64,000 nucleotides of DNA from Prevotellamassilia sp. (GTDB taxonomy: Bacteria; Bacteroidota; Bacteroidia; Bacteroidales; Bacteroidaceae). Below are positions 43,563-51,764 of this stretch, one piece after another. The stretch covers positions 1 through 64,000 of the forward strand of contig VSQE01000002.1 in NCBI GenBank assembly GCA_009775705.1. Direction: 5' to 3'. The notes under the pieces were generated by a model. That model searched no databases. It was not told where the DNA came from and was given only the letters and a program-made list of their open reading frames with translations. A program made the position numbers and the translations under genes. The number at the start of each line of letters is the position of its first letter. The stretch's first letter is position 1.

Positions 43563-43685
43563 CCCAAAGACCCCAAAGTTAAACTTAGTTCCAGACTATT
43601 AAAAAAGCGGAAATCGCGACTTGACGCATTTCCGCCCTTTCCAGTTTGGCACGCTTTTTGTATAGGCGCGCTCCGACACAACGGC

Positions 43686-45017
43686 TCACACACGTGGCCC
43701 GAGCCCTTTTTTCCACACAAGGAATCGCGCGCCCGAAAGCAACACGGCACCGCCACCCACGAGATAGGAGACCATTCGTCCCATGCCGAATCCTTCGGGA
43801 GCGATGCAAAGATAGGTGGTGCAGACCGCCGTCATGAAAAGTGCCGGAAGCAGGGTTACGAAATAGCATTTGCCGCTACGGGCCAGAAAAGCGGTGACAG
43901 CCCACAGCGTGAAGACCGACAGAGCCTGGTTGGCCCACGAGAAATAACGCCACACGACATTGAAACCGTCGGCATCCGCCAGATTGTAGAAAAGTATGCC
44001 GATGGTCGCCGCGAAAATGACGGCACTCACCGTGAGCCGCTTCGCCAGACTGCCCTGATCCACATGCAGCATGTCGGCCACAATAAGCCGCGCCGAGCGC
44101 AGGGCCGTGTCGCCGGTGGTGACGGGCGCGGCCACCACGCCCAGAATGGCCAGCACTCCGCCGATGACTCCCAGCCAGTCGTGCGTAATGTCGAAAACAA
44201 TGACCGATGCGTCCGATACTCCCATGCCTCCCTCGTAATAATGGAAATAATAAGTGGCGGCAGCAGCCCAGATAAGCGCCACAATGCCCTCGGCAATCAT
44301 CGCCCCGTAAAGTTGGGACGGCCCTGACGCTCAGACTTCATGCAACGGCACATCATGGGGCTTTGCGTAGCGTGAAAACCGGAAATAGCCCCGCAGGCCA
44401 CGCTGACAAACAGGATGGGGAAAATGGGAAGGCCGGCAGCGGCAGGATGCACGTTCCGCAAGCCGTCCCACAGTTCGGGCAGGACGGGTCTCTTCACATA
44501 GAACATAACCAGAATGCCCAAGGCCATGAACAGAAGCGCTCCGGCGAAAAGGGGATAGACCTTCCCGATGATCTTGTCGATGGGCAGGAGAGCCGCCAGA
44601 AAATAATAGACAAAGATAACGGCAATCCAAAAGTAGACATTCAGGGCCTCGGGCGTGAGCCGTGCCAGCAATGCGGCCGAACCGGCCACGAAAACAGCCC
44701 CCACCAGCACCAGCAGCAGGATGCTGAAAGCCCGCATAGCCTGCCGGGCGGCGCTGCCCAGATAGCGGCCCGTCAGTTCGGGCAGGCTCTCGCCGTCATG
44801 ACGCAGGGAGAGCATCGCGGCCAGATAGTCGTGTGTGGCACCGGCGAAAATGCTACCCAGCACAATCCAGAGGAAACAACTCTCGCCGAACTTGGCTCCC
44901 ATGATGCAGGCAGGCAGGTGTGGGGCGGTCGTCCGGACCGAAAATGCGCTCCACCAGACGTCCGTAGACGAAATAACCTGCGACAAGCACCAGCAGGCAA
45001 AGGGTAAAACTGATCAT
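43686..45017 (-). pseudogene. cstA: Carbon starvation protein A, inactivated
   Basis: Reads as CstA (peptide/pyruvate-type transporter) in three pieces. The N-terminal piece starts at 45017 (MISFTLCLLVLVAGYFVYGR) and reaches RPTPA. The next recognisable family sequence, IMGAKFGESCFLWIVLGSIF, follows at once in another frame; the highly conserved block of about 35 residues normally between them is missing, and a CCTG triple repeat marks the joint (about 44907-44919). The original frame meets a stop near 44866. A second break at 44303-44306, where a run of G has four rather than five bases, restores the first frame for the C-terminal third (ends 43686). A sequencing error could explain the second break, not the deletion. 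Confidence 0.88.
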
Positions 45018-45052
45018 AACTCTATTATTCTCTTTTTGCTGATAAAAGCGTT

Positions 45053-45868
45053 TCAGAGGCCGAAATGGGCGGCCACATCATTTGTCAGAGCCACAAAATC
45101 CGCCACGCCAAGCTGCTCGGGTCTGCGCGTCAGCAACGGCTGCGCCAGAAACTCCGTATGGTCCTTCCCCCGCCCCGTCTCCTCATCGAGCCGGGCAAAA
45201 AGAGGTTTCAGGGAACCGCGCATCATCTTGCGCCGCTGGTTGAAAGCCGTTTTCACCACACGGCGCAACAGTGCCTCGTCGCAACCGCAGTCCTCAACAT
45301 CATTGCGCGTCATGCGGATGACGGCACTCCTCACCTTGGGCGGCGGGTTGAAAACCTCCGGCTCCACAGTGAAAAGATATTCCACATCGTACCAGAGCTG
45401 CACCAACACACTCAGGATGCCGTAGGCCTTACAGCCGGGACGGGCCGCCATGCGCTCGGCCACCTCCTTCTGGATCATTCCCGTACAACAAGGAATGAGA
45501 TGTCGGTAGTCCAGCATCTTGAAAAAAATCTGGCTGCTGATGTTGTACGGATAATTGCCCGTCAGGACAAACGGCCTGCCGCCAAAGGTATGCTCGAGGT
45601 GCATCTTCAGGAAATCGTCTTCGATGATCTGATCCTCCAGCCCGGGAAAGTTCTTGCGCAGATAGGCCACACTCTCAAAGTCGATCTCCACCACTTTCAG
45701 CTCGCGGCCTTTGGGCAGAAGATACTGCGTGAGCACCCCCATGCCCGGCCCCACCTCAAGCACCGGCAGGCCGGGACAGGCATCCACCGTATCGGCGATG
45801 TCACGGGCCGTGCCCTGATCTTTCAGAAAATGCTGGCCCAGAAATTTTTTAGGACGTACGGACTTCAT
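45053..45868 (-). CDS. rsmA: 16S rRNA dimethyladenosine transferase
   Basis: 271 residues. The start KKFLGQHFLKDQGTARDIAD, the SAM motif VLEVGPGMGVLTQYLL and the adenine-binding motif NYPYNISSQ (NLPY-type) identify RsmA/KsgA, which dimethylates two adenines in helix 45 of 16S rRNA. Length is normal. It lies 35 bp upstream of the cstA pseudogene on the same strand and is divergent from the flippase-like gene. Confidence 0.96.
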   Translation of the reverse strand: MKSVRPKKFLGQHFLKDQGTARDIADTVDACPGLPVLEVGPGMGVLTQYLLPKGRELKVVEIDFESVAYLRKNFPGLEDQIIEDDFLKMHLEHTFGGRPFVLTGNYPYNISSQIFFKMLDYRHLIPCCTGMIQKEVAERMAARPGCKAYGILSVLVQLWYDVEYLFTVEPEVFNPPPKVRSAVIRMTRNDVEDCGCDEALLRRVVKTAFNQRRKMMRGSLKPLFARLDEETGRGKDHTEFLAQPLLTRRPEQLGVADFVALTNDVAAHFGL

Positions 45869-45928
45869 ATAGTATATTTTTTATATTTTTGCTGCACAAA
45901 GCACACATGCCCCGCCACACGCGGGACA

Positions 45929-45936
45929 TACATTTG
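45929..45936 (+). promoter_or_regulatory. -7 element of the flippase-like gene
   Basis: TACATTTG, with transcription expected near 45943, about 30 nt before the TTG start at 45973. Confidence 0.6.
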
Positions 45937-45972
45937 CAAAAGTACTAAAAAATACTCCGCCGCTACCGACTA

Positions 45973-46983
45973 TTGGGAAAAATCATTAAAATCATACTGC
46001 GTACCTGCCTGCCTTTTGCCTTAGGTCTGGGCATTCTGGGCTGGATGTACCGGGGAACGGACTGGGAGGCTTTCCGGACGTGTGTCATGCACGACATGAA
46101 GTGGAGCTGGATGGTCCTGTCGCTGGCTTTCGGCATACTGCCCCAAGTGGCCCGTGCGTTGCGCTGGAACATGGCGCTGGAACCGCTGGGCGAGCACCCA
46201 CGCCACCGCACCTGCATCGACGCCATCTTCCTCTCCTACGCCTCCAGCCTCGTCATTCCGCGCTCCGGCGAAGTGACACGCTGCGGGACCCTGAAGACCT
46301 ACGACGGAGTCTCGTTCACAAAATCGCTGGGCACCGTAGTGACGGAACGGCTGGTGGATTCGTTGCTCATGTTGCTGCTCTCCGCAGCCGCCCTGCTCAC
46401 CCAAATACCGGTATTCCTACGCTTCCTCACGGCCACAGGCACCGACTTCGGGCAGCTGCCGGCACACTTCTCCGCAACGGGCTACCTGGTCACCGCGCTC
46501 TGCGTGGTAGCCGCCGCATTCCTGTCATTCGTCCTGCTACGGCGCTACTCCGTATTCAGCAAGGGCAAGGACCTGATGCGCAATCTCTGGGAAGGCATCA
46601 TCTCCCTGCGGAAAATAAGGAACTTCCCGCTCTATCTCTTCTATTCCCTGCTGATATGGGCCGGTTATTTCCTGCACTTCTATATTGCCTTCTTCTGCTT
46701 CGACTTCACCGTCGGCATCCGGCCCGAGGCAGCCTTGCTGATCTTCTGCGTAGGCTCGTTCGCAGTGCTCGTCCCCACCCCCAACGGAGCCGGACCGTGG
46801 CATTTCGCCGTCAAGACTATGCTCGTACTCTACGGCACGGCCGAGACGAATGCCGTCCTGTTCGTGCTCGTTGTCCACACCATCCAGACCGCACTGGTCG
46901 TTCTGCTTGGTGCGCTGGGCTGGGCCGACCTGCTCCTGGCCGGAAAAAACACTCCGCCAGCGCCGGAACCATCCGAACCATAA
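45973..46983 (+). CDS. Lysylphosphatidylglycerol synthase TM-region / flippase-like protein
   Basis: 336 residues starting at a TTG codon; no in-frame ATG lies between the promoter and the conserved start GKIIKIILRTCLPFALGLGI, so TTG is preferred. Eight or so membrane helices with the family motifs SYASSLVIPRSGEVTRCGTL and PTPNGAGPWHFAVKTML. This UPF0104/LPG-synthase membrane domain acts as a lipid flippase in MprF; stand-alone members are of unknown substrate. pepD follows after 22 bp and may be co-transcribed. Confidence 0.88.
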   Translation: MGKIIKIILRTCLPFALGLGILGWMYRGTDWEAFRTCVMHDMKWSWMVLSLAFGILPQVARALRWNMALEPLGEHPRHRTCIDAIFLSYASSLVIPRSGEVTRCGTLKTYDGVSFTKSLGTVVTERLVDSLLMLLLSAAALLTQIPVFLRFLTATGTDFGQLPAHFSATGYLVTALCVVAAAFLSFVLLRRYSVFSKGKDLMRNLWEGIISLRKIRNFPLYLFYSLLIWAGYFLHFYIAFFCFDFTVGIRPEAALLIFCVGSFAVLVPTPNGAGPWHFAVKTMLVLYGTAETNAVLFVLVVHTIQTALVVLLGALGWADLLLAGKNTPPAPEPSEP

Positions 46984-47005
46984 ACTTTTTAAATACTAAT
47001 TCACC

Positions 47006-48472
47006 ATGAACGAAATCAAAGACCTGCAACCGCAGGCTATCTGGAAAAACTTTTATCTCCTGACACAAGTGCCCCGCCCCTCGGGACATCTGGAGAAAAT
47101 ACAGAAATTCCTGCTCGACTGGGCTGCCGGAAAAGGTGTGGAGGCCCGCATGGACGAGGCCGGAAACATCCTGATGTACAAAGCCGCCACCCCGGGAATG
47201 GAAGACTGTAAGGTCGTTACCCTTCAGGGCCACATGGACATGGTTCCGCAAAAGGCAAGTGACTCCACGCACGACTTCGAGAACGATCCCATCCGGACCT
47301 ACATTGACGGCGAATGGGTGAAGGCCAAAGGCACCACCCTCGGCGCCGATGACGGCATGGCCGTAGCCACAATCATGGCCATCATGGAAGACAACAGCCT
47401 GAAACACGGTCCGCTGGAAGGTTTCATCACTGCCGATGAAGAGACCACCATGTACGGCGTGAACCACATGAAAACTGATACACTGAAAGGAGAGATCCTG
47501 CTCAACCTTGACAACGAAACCGAAGGCGAGATGATGATCGGATCGGCCGGCGGCGTGAACCTCACCGCCACGCTCGAGTATCAGGAGGAGGAAAACGGAG
47601 CCGACAGCGGCGAAACGGGTGTCAGGATAGAGATACACGGACTGCGCGGCGGACACTCCGGACTGGAAATCAACGAAGGCCGCGGCAATGCCAACAAGAT
47701 GATGGCCCGCCTCGTACAGGACGCCGTGGCCAACTTCGAAGCCTGTCTTTCCTCCTGGCAGGGCGGAAACATGCGCAACGCCATCCCGCGCGACTGCGAA
47801 GTGGTGCTGTCGCTGCCCGAAGAGAACCTCCAGGCACTGACGGAATGTGTGGACGAATGGCGCGAGACCTTCACCGGCGAATTTGCAACCATCGAACCCG
47901 ACTTCACGCTCACCTGCACCCGCACGGAACGTCCGGCCCGCATCGTACCGGCCGAGATTCAGGACAACCTTGTCAACTCCCTCTGCGCCTGCCACAACGG
48001 CGTGATGCGCTTCATCCCCGAAATTCCACACATCGTCGAGACTTCCTCCAACCTGGCCATCGTCGAAATAGGCGGCGGCAATGTCATGTTCAAGGTGCTG
48101 GTACGCTCCTCGCGCGACTCCATGCGCGAATGCTGTGCCGAGACACTGGAAAGCGCCTTCTCCATGGCCGGAATGAAAGTGGAGCTGGACGGCGACTATC
48201 CCGCATGGCAGCCCAACCCGCAAAGCGAGATCGTCTCGCTCATGAAAGATGTCTACCGCGAACTCTACAACACGGAGAACAAAGTACAGGTGGTTCACGC
48301 CGGTCTGGAGTGCGGCGTCATCGGAGCCAAATATCCCAATATGGATATGGTGAGTTTCGGCCCGACGCTCCGCTCGCCCCATACCCCCGACGAACGCTGC
48401 CACATCCCCAGCGTGGAAAAATACTACCGCTTCGTGCTGGCCACCCTTGAACGTACTCCCAAAAAGAAATAA
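47006..48472 (+). CDS. pepD: Aminoacyl-histidine dipeptidase
   Basis: 488 residues, M20C family. Zinc-ligand regions are visible: LQGHMDMVPQK, LGADDGMAVATIMAIME, TADEETTMYG, LNLDNETEGEMMIG and the C-terminal LECGVIGAKYPNMDMVSFGP. The enzyme cleaves Xaa-His and other dipeptides in the cytoplasm. It has no signal peptide. It begins 22 bp after the flippase-like gene; a strong terminator follows. Confidence 0.95.
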   Translation: MNEIKDLQPQAIWKNFYLLTQVPRPSGHLEKIQKFLLDWAAGKGVEARMDEAGNILMYKAATPGMEDCKVVTLQGHMDMVPQKASDSTHDFENDPIRTYIDGEWVKAKGTTLGADDGMAVATIMAIMEDNSLKHGPLEGFITADEETTMYGVNHMKTDTLKGEILLNLDNETEGEMMIGSAGGVNLTATLEYQEEENGADSGETGVRIEIHGLRGGHSGLEINEGRGNANKMMARLVQDAVANFEACLSSWQGGNMRNAIPRDCEVVLSLPEENLQALTECVDEWRETFTGEFATIEPDFTLTCTRTERPARIVPAEIQDNLVNSLCACHNGVMRFIPEIPHIVETSSNLAIVEIGGGNVMFKVLVRSSRDSMRECCAETLESAFSMAGMKVELDGDYPAWQPNPQSEIVSLMKDVYRELYNTENKVQVVHAGLECGVIGAKYPNMDMVSFGPTLRSPHTPDERCHIPSVEKYYRFVLATLERTPKKK

Positions 48473-48504
48473 GACACAGAGACATCTTGCTCTCCGAACA
48501 ACAT

Positions 48505-48549
48505 CCGTCCGCGGCAGTCGCTTCCCGACACACTGCCGCGGACGGTTTC
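48505..48549 (+). terminator. pepD terminator
   Basis: CCGTCCGCGGCAGT (48505-48518) pairs perfectly with ACTGCCGCGGACGG (48532-48545), followed by TTTCC. Confidence 0.8.
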
Positions 48550-48631
48550 CGTAACCGGACCAACCGGTCTAAAACACCGCCAGGAGTTAAAAAAAGCCAC
48601 CAGCCATTCCGTTTCTTAAATATTATTTTAG

Positions 48632-48639
48632 TATTTTTG
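48632..48639 (+). promoter_or_regulatory. corA -7 element
   Basis: TATTTTTG, with transcription expected near 48645. The leader to the corA ATG at 48773 would be about 128 nt, long for this window, and holds a 10-codon open frame at 48675-48707. Confidence 0.6.
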
Positions 48640-48772
48640 CCCCCGAAAACCCAATCAGGAATCCCAAACACTATATGGACGATTATCACGCGAAACGAAA
48701 CGACTGACAGACCGGAGGAAAACGCACCGAGCCGCCCTCCAGCCTGCTATCGGACACCTTGGAGAACAGCCT

Positions 48773-49699
48773 ATGCGAACTTACTGGAACATCAATCACA
48801 CGTTGCGCACACTGGAAGAGTGGGAGCCCAACTGCTGGGTGCAGGTAACCTGCCCCACCCCCGAAGACGAAGACTATCTCTTCAACGAACTCAAAATCCC
48901 CGACTATTTTCTCGACGACATCCGGGACAAGGATGAACGCTCGCGCTACGACTACGACGACGGATGGTCGCTCATCATCCTGCGCATTCCCTACGTACGC
49001 GAGGTGAGGTCGCGCACCCCGCACATGACCATCCCCCTCGGCATCATCCTCAACAAAGGTATCTGCATCACCGTGTGCAACTACGAGACCAACATGATGA
49101 TAGACTTCGTCTCGTACCAGCAGAAGCGCAACCGCGGTTTCACCGACTCCGTAGACCTTGTGTTCCGTCTCTTCCTCTCCTCCGCAGTGTGGTATCTGAA
49201 ACGGCTGAAACAGATCAACATCATCATCGAGGAAGCCAAGCGGAATCTGGACAAAAAGATTGACAACGAAGACCTCATCGGCCTCTCGCGCCTGCAAGAC
49301 AGTCTCACCTACTTCAACACCTCCATCCGGGGCAACGAGACACTGCTGGCCAAGCTCAAATTCAAACTGCCCGTCGACGAACTCGACGCCGACCTCATCG
49401 AGGACGTAACCATCGAGATGAACCAGGCCCGCGAGACCACGAACATCTACACCAACATCCTCGACTCCACGATGGAGACCTACGCCAGCATCATCAACAA
49501 CAACATGAGCGGTGTGATGAAACAGATGACATCCGTTTCCATCATTCTCATGTTCCCCACACTCATCGCCAGCATTTTCGGAATGAACCTCATCTCCGGA
49601 CTGGAAGAAACCTGGTGGGGATTCCCTCTCGTCATCGTCCTTTCTTTCTCCATCACAGGCGTATTCTACGGACTTTTCCGGCACAAGACATGGATTTAG
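48773..49699 (+). CDS. corA: CorA family magnesium transporter
   Basis: 308 residues. A long acidic and helical cytoplasmic domain is followed by two C-terminal membrane helices; the first ends with the GMN signature in SIFGMNLISG, which forms the Mg2+ selectivity filter, and the loop EETWWGF follows. It mediates Mg2+ (possibly Co2+) uptake as a pentamer. A TTGGAGAA sequence lies about 8 bases before the ATG. Solitary gene. Confidence 0.93.
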   Translation: MRTYWNINHTLRTLEEWEPNCWVQVTCPTPEDEDYLFNELKIPDYFLDDIRDKDERSRYDYDDGWSLIILRIPYVREVRSRTPHMTIPLGIILNKGICITVCNYETNMMIDFVSYQQKRNRGFTDSVDLVFRLFLSSAVWYLKRLKQINIIIEEAKRNLDKKIDNEDLIGLSRLQDSLTYFNTSIRGNETLLAKLKFKLPVDELDADLIEDVTIEMNQARETTNIYTNILDSTMETYASIINNNMSGVMKQMTSVSIILMFPTLIASIFGMNLISGLEETWWGFPLVIVLSFSITGVFYGLFRHKTWI

Positions 49700-49729
49700 C
49701 GCCCGCCGGCAAAAAAAAGAGCAAAAAAC

Positions 49730-49760
49730 TTTGCCAAGACATAAAAAATAACTTCATTTG
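49730..49760 (+). promoter_or_regulatory. Promoter of the DUF349 gene
   Basis: TTTG (49730-49733), 19 bp, TTCATTTG (49753-49760). The start near 49766 falls right before the structured leader at 49770. Confidence 0.7.
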
Positions 49761-49769
49761 CAAATAAAT

Positions 49770-49824
49770 GCGGCCTGCGGGCCATACGGTCCGCACCCCG
49801 TAGCCGGGGCTACTTGCGGGCCGC
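49770..49824 (+). ncRNA. Structured 5' leader of the DUF349 gene, three-way junction
   Basis: Closing stem GCGGCC (49770-49775) with GGCCGC (49819-49824). Inside are two adjacent hairpins: TGCGGGCC/GGTCCGCA (49776-49783 with 49788-49795, one G-U pair, ATAC loop) and CCCCG/CGGGG (49796-49800 with 49805-49809, TAGC loop), then a nine-base single strand. It lies 33 nt before the start codon. It could be a regulatory leader, for instance binding a protein; no known riboswitch class was recognised. Confidence 0.55.
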
Positions 49825-49857
49825 TGTCAAATATATAAGACACACTTATTATCAAGT

Positions 49858-51666
49858 ATGGACGAAAACAAACTCACAGAAACCGAAGAAGCAAAGAACG
49901 AGTCCCCCGTGGCCGAAACCGAAATAACAACCGGAGAACAGCAGCCGGAACAGACACGCGCCCTGCCCACCGACAAGGAAGGAGTCATCGAGCGTCTGAA
50001 AGAAATCGTGCACGCCGGCGGTGAAACGGAACGCAGCGAGCTCGAAGCCCTGAAACAGACTTACTACCGCCTGCACAACGCCGAGATAGCCGCCGCCCGC
50101 GAGGCTTTCATAGCCGCAGGAGGCGCTGCCGAGGAATTCATGCCGGCCCCCGACCGGGAAGAAGAGAGCTTCAAGGCGCAGATGAGCCTCATACGCGAAC
50201 TCCGGGCCAAAGCAACAGAAGCACTCGAACAGGAGAAACAGAAAAATCTGGAAAAGAAACTCTCCATCATCGAACGCATCAAGGAAATGAGCGTCTCGCC
50301 CGAAGAAGCGGACAAGAACTACGATGCCTTCAAACAGTTGCAAACCGACTGGAAAGAAACGGGACAGGTCCCGCCCGAACGCGCCACCGAACTTTGGAAG
50401 AACTACCAGCTCTACGTGGAACAGTACTATGACCTCTTGCGTCTGAACCACGAATTCCGCGCCTACGACTTCAAGAAAAATCTGGAAACCAAGACCCGCC
50501 TCTGCGAAGCCGCCGAGAAACTGACCGAGACCGAAGATCCCGTCTCCGCTTTCCATCAGTTGCAGAAACTCCATCAGGAATTCCGCGAGACCGGCCCCGT
50601 AGCCAAAGAACTGCGCGAGGATATATGGAACCGCTTCAAAGAAGCCTCTACCGTTGTCAACAAACGGCACCAGGCCCACTTCGAAGAGCTGAAAGCCCGC
50701 GAGGAAGAAAATCTCGTCAAAAAAACCGAACTCTGCGAAAAGGCCGAAGCCATCAATATCGGAGAACTGAAGTCTTTCGCCGACTGGGATGCCGCCACAC
50801 GCCAGATCATGGACATCCAGAACGAATGGAAAACCATCGGCTTCACACCCAAAAAGATGAACTCCAAAATCTTCGAGCGTTTCCGTACCGCATGCGACAA
50901 CTTTTTCCAGCAAAAGGCCGAACACTTCAAAACCATGCGCGAGACCCTCTCGGCAAACCTCGCCGCCAAGAACGCCCTTTGCGAAAAGGCCGAGGCGCTG
51001 AAAGAAAGTACGGACTGGAACTCCGCCACCAACCAACTGATAGCCTTACAGAAGGAATGGAAGACCATCGGTCCCGTAGCGCACAAAGTATCGGATGCTG
51101 TCTGGAAACGCTTCAACGAGGCCTGCAACTACTTCTTCGACCGCAAAAACGAAGCTACTTCGGGACAACGGCAGGAAGAAGAGGAAAACCTGAACACGAA
51201 GAACGACATCATCACACAACTCGAAAAACTGCTGGAAGAGGCCGGCGAGAACATGCAACAGACCGTACGCGACCTGCAAGCCCGATGGAACGAAACGGGA
51301 CACGTGCCCTTCCGCAAAAAGGACAAACTGTACAAGCGTTACCGCGAAGTGCTGGACCGCCTGTATAAGGAACTGCACATCAGCGCCGGCCGCCGCAATC
51401 TGGAAAACTTCAAGAAGAACGTGGCCGACAAGGGTGGTAACGAACTGACTCGCGAACGCAACCGCCTGATGACTGCCTACGAAGCAAAAAAAGCAGAAAT
51501 CCAGAACTACGAGACCAACCTCGGCTTCTTCAACAGCAAATCGAAGAGCGGAAACAGTCTGGTGGAAGAAATCACCAAAAAGGTGGAACGCCTGAAAGAG
51601 GATCTCGAACTTCTGAAACAGAAGATCGCTGCCGCCAACGAACAGATCAGAAACGAGGAAAAATAA
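49858..51666 (+). CDS. DUF349 domain protein
   Basis: 602 residues, strongly charged and helical. After an acidic N-terminus it contains about five DUF349 repeats of roughly 70-75 residues, each with a core like LQTDWKETGQVPPERATELW, MDIQNEWKTIGFTPKKMNSK or LQKEWKTIGPVAHKVSDAVW. The C-terminal 60 residues are a coiled coil. DUF349 proteins are widespread in Bacteroidota and of unknown function; no membrane segment or signal peptide is seen. It is monocistronic, with a structured leader and a 26-bp terminator stem. Confidence 0.92.
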   Translation: MDENKLTETEEAKNESPVAETEITTGEQQPEQTRALPTDKEGVIERLKEIVHAGGETERSELEALKQTYYRLHNAEIAAAREAFIAAGGAAEEFMPAPDREEESFKAQMSLIRELRAKATEALEQEKQKNLEKKLSIIERIKEMSVSPEEADKNYDAFKQLQTDWKETGQVPPERATELWKNYQLYVEQYYDLLRLNHEFRAYDFKKNLETKTRLCEAAEKLTETEDPVSAFHQLQKLHQEFRETGPVAKELREDIWNRFKEASTVVNKRHQAHFEELKAREEENLVKKTELCEKAEAINIGELKSFADWDAATRQIMDIQNEWKTIGFTPKKMNSKIFERFRTACDNFFQQKAEHFKTMRETLSANLAAKNALCEKAEALKESTDWNSATNQLIALQKEWKTIGPVAHKVSDAVWKRFNEACNYFFDRKNEATSGQRQEEEENLNTKNDIITQLEKLLEEAGENMQQTVRDLQARWNETGHVPFRKKDKLYKRYREVLDRLYKELHISAGRRNLENFKKNVADKGGNELTRERNRLMTAYEAKKAEIQNYETNLGFFNSKSKSGNSLVEEITKKVERLKEDLELLKQKIAAANEQIRNEEK

Positions 51667-51684
51667 GTTTTTCCTCTCCACAAC

Positions 51685-51741
51685 CGAAAACCTCTGCGGG
51701 CCGTCCGGAAACTGATTCCGGACGGCCCGCAGAGGTTTTCG
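51685..51741. terminator. Bidirectional terminator, 26-bp perfect stem
   Basis: 51685-51710 pairs without mismatch with 51716-51741 around an ACTGA loop; the core is CTCTGCGGGCCGTCCGG. The stem ends in AAAA/TTTT on both sides, so it can stop transcription of the DUF349 gene (+) and of the symporter gene (-), which converge here. Confidence 0.9.
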
Positions 51742-51764
51742 AACCACAAATGGGTCCGATAAGA

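Larger units (their letters stand above)
43350..43603 (+). repeat. Dispersed repeat, copy D
   Basis: Shares with copies B and C the string AAGTTAATTAACATTTG, the 20-bp-spaced TATATTTGCACCAGCAAA, the short transcribed part, a terminator, the linker GCTTAACGTGAAAAAAACAT and four 21-bp units, ending with AAGTTAAACTT. The block upstream of the promoter is shorter or more diverged than in B and C. Flanked by purA (+) and the cstA pseudogene (-). Confidence 0.9.

Noticed and set aside
44297..44986. Treating the two halves of cstA as two separate genes
   Set aside because: Both are consecutive parts of one CstA protein, and the N-terminal 30 residues upstream belong to it too; this is one broken gene.
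49770..49824. Structured RNA considered as a tRNA or known riboswitch
   Set aside because: Too short, no T-loop or anticodon arm, no CCA end, and no riboswitch consensus recognised.
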